Source: Pseudomonadales bacterium
GTDB taxonomy: Bacteria > Pseudomonadota > Gammaproteobacteria > Pseudomonadales > Pseudohongiellaceae
Assembly: GCA_028279115.1 (NCBI GenBank)
Contig: JANQSV010000347.1
Location: forward strand, 1 to 42,026
Length of the DNA: 42,026 nt
Direction: 5' to 3'
Shown here: positions 40,171 to 42,026 of the stretch, piece after piece
Numbering within the stretch: position 1 is the stretch's first letter
Layout: each line of letters starts with the position of its first letter
Notes under the pieces: generated by a model
Seen by the model: the letters and a program-made list of their open reading frames with translations, nothing else
Told to the model about the DNA's origin: nothing
The model's database searches: none
Position numbers and translations under genes: made by a program

Positions 40171-41064
40171 ATGTCGGAATCCCTCAACTTTCTCGATCCA
40201 TCCGTCCTGGCGGGGCTTTCCAACCTGGAAATGCGCGCCCGGGTGGCCGTGGAGGGTTTCCTGTCCGGCTTGCACAAGAGCCCCGACCGGGGTTTCAGCG
40301 TCGAATTCAACGATTACCGCCATTACTATCCCGGCGACGACATGCGCCATGTCGACTGGCGGCTCTACGCGCGCAGCGACAAGTTCTACGTCAAGCAGTA
40401 CGAGGACGAGACCAATGTGCGCTGCGTCATCCTGCTCGATTCCAGCGCCTCCATGGCGTACGGAACCGGCTCGTTCACAAAGTTGCAATACGGCATAACC
40501 CTGGCCTCGGCGCTGGCGTATTTCATCATGCGCCAGCGCGACGCCGTGGGATTGATCGTCTTCGACGAGGAAATCCGCGAATTCATCCCGCCCAAGTGCC
40601 GGCAGATGCACCTGATGCGCATCCTGCGCTCGCTCGCAAAGGTCGAAAACGGCGCCGGCACCGATGTCGTCAAGCCGCTAACCGATCTGGCGATGTCGCT
40701 CTACAGGAAGAGCTTCGTGATTCTCATCACCGACATGCTCGATGACGAGGAACGCGTGATCCGCACGCTGCAGAACCTGCGCGCCATGGGCCACGACGTG
40801 ATCGCTTTCCAGATCATGGACCATGCCGAACTCGACTTCCCGTTCACCGAGGCGACCGAGTTCATCGACATGGAAAACAGCGAGAGCTTCATCACCTCGC
40901 CGGTGGCGATCCGCAAGTCCTATTTGCAGCATGTCAACGAGTTCCTGGATTTCTGCCGCAAGAAATGCCAGGGCAGCGGCGTCGACTATTGCCTGATGGA
41001 CACCGCCCAGCCCCTCGACCAGGCCCTTTCGGCCTATATGCTGAGAAGGGCGAGAAGCTTCTGA
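40171..41064 (+). CDS. DUF58 domain-containing protein
   Basis: SVEFNDYRHYYPGDDMRHVDWRLYARSDKFYVKQYEDETNVRCVILLDSSASM. Confidence 0.94.
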   Translation: MSESLNFLDPSVLAGLSNLEMRARVAVEGFLSGLHKSPDRGFSVEFNDYRHYYPGDDMRHVDWRLYARSDKFYVKQYEDETNVRCVILLDSSASMAYGTGSFTKLQYGITLASALAYFIMRQRDAVGLIVFDEEIREFIPPKCRQMHLMRILRSLAKVENGAGTDVVKPLTDLAMSLYRKSFVILITDMLDDEERVIRTLQNLRAMGHDVIAFQIMDHAELDFPFTEATEFIDMENSESFITSPVAIRKSYLQHVNEFLDFCRKKCQGSGVDYCLMDTAQPLDQALSAYMLRRARSF

Positions 41065-42026
41065 TGGTATTCCTGACGCCGCTGTTCCTGCTCGGATTGT
41101 TCGCCGCGCTCATACCCGTGGCGATCCATCTGATTCGCAGGGAAAAGCCGCCGAAGATGATGTTCAGCACCGTGCGCTTTCTCAAGAAAACCTCGCGCAA
41201 GCTCGTGCTGTTCCAGCATTTGCGGCAATTGCTGTTGCTGGCCCTGCGCGCGGGATTGATCGCCTTGCTGGTCTTCGCCTTCGCCCGCCCGCTGCTCGAC
41301 CAGTCGGTGGCGCGGTTGCTCGATTCGGACCCGCAATCCGCGGTGCTGCTGCTCGACGTGTCGATGAGCATGCGCTACGAGGACGTGTTCGAGGAAGCCC
41401 GGGACGAGGCGCTCGATCTGCTCGACGATCTCAACGCGGGTGACGAAGTGGCCCTGGTAACTTTCGACGAAAGCGTGGGCATGGTGCGCGAGTTCAATAC
41501 CGATCTCGACAACGTCGGTTCGTTGCTGCGGGAAGTCGAGCCGGGCTATGGCGCGACGAATTTCATGCCGGCGCTGCGCCTGGCGAACCAGTTGCTGGAG
41601 TCTTCTCGCTTCGAGAATCGCGCGCTGTACCTGATTTCGGATTTCCAGGAAGGCGGCATGGCAAACGTCGAGGAGAACTGGAAACTGGCGCCGGGAATCC
41701 GTTTCAGCGGCATCGACGTCGGCGTGCCCGAATCGGTCAATCTCACGCTTACCGACGTTCGCTCACCCGAACAATTGCTCGAAGACGAACTTCAGCAGCA
41801 GATCCTGGCCCGGGTCCGCTCGACCGGCTCGCTGTTCCGTGAACGCGCCGACCTCAGCCTGTTCATCGACGGGCAGGTCGTCGACAGCCGGTCGGTGGAA
41901 CTCGACGATCGTTCCGAGCGGGTGGTGAGCTTCAATGCGAGTTTCCCCGAACAGGGCAGCCATGTCGGCCGCATCGAACTCGCCGGTGACGACTTCTTCG
42001 CCGACAATTCCTGGTATTTCACGGTC
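41064..42026 (+). CDS. BatA/VWA-domain membrane protein, 3'-truncated by window edge (not in ORF track)
   Basis: ATG overlaps the DUF58 gene TGA; MVFLTPLFLLGLFAALIPVAIHLIRREKPPKMMFSTVRFLKKTSRK; VLLLDVSMSMRYEDVFEEARDEALDLLDDL; open to end. Confidence 0.92.
   Translation, partial: MVFLTPLFLLGLFAALIPVAIHLIRREKPPKMMFSTVRFLKKTSRKLVLFQHLRQLLLLALRAGLIALLVFAFARPLLDQSVARLLDSDPQSAVLLLDVSMSMRYEDVFEEARDEALDLLDDLNAGDEVALVTFDESVGMVREFNTDLDNVGSLLREVEPGYGATNFMPALRLANQLLESSRFENRALYLISDFQEGGMANVEENWKLAPGIRFSGIDVGVPESVNLTLTDVRSPEQLLEDELQQQILARVRSTGSLFRERADLSLFIDGQVVDSRSVELDDRSERVVSFNASFPEQGSHVGRIELAGDDFFADNSWYFTV

Overview
GC-rich bacterial chromosomal window, probably gammaproteobacterial (inferred from the tgt-yajC-secD-secF block, prfC and mltD). 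In order, it contains: a 5'-truncated VOC/glyoxalase-like gene and an aldo/keto reductase; an AT-rich island with a nonsense-split secreted ORF and an ankyrin-repeat membrane protein; an Anbu-type proteasome-homologue locus (circularly permuted ATP-grasp, alpha-E, Zn-metallopeptidase, convergent Anbu and a small ORF); an acyl-CoA synthetase and quinone oxidoreductase; hisC; an AT-rich intergenic region with a cluster of DnaA-box sequences; an acyl-CoA dehydrogenase; prfC; tgt-yajC-secDF; mltD; a GST, a NUDIX hydrolase and an AhpD-like gene; a higBA toxin-antitoxin pair; and a large MoxR/VWA/DUF4175 operon running off the 3' end. The most notable signals not explained by genes are: (i) five consecutive stem-loops covering 133 of 142 nt (38921-39062) upstream of moxR; (ii) at least three families of dispersed, hairpin-forming mosaic repeats with stem-preserving differences between copies, one of which appears to have landed in the 5' end of the DUF4159 gene; (iii) a -1 frameshift in the DUF4175 gene exactly at CCCCGGGGG; (iv) an oriC-like DnaA-box cluster beside an AT-rich stretch; (v) a caspase/C13-like protein that appears to lack the catalytic Cys. 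All calls come from reading the sequence and the supplied ORF track; no database search was run.
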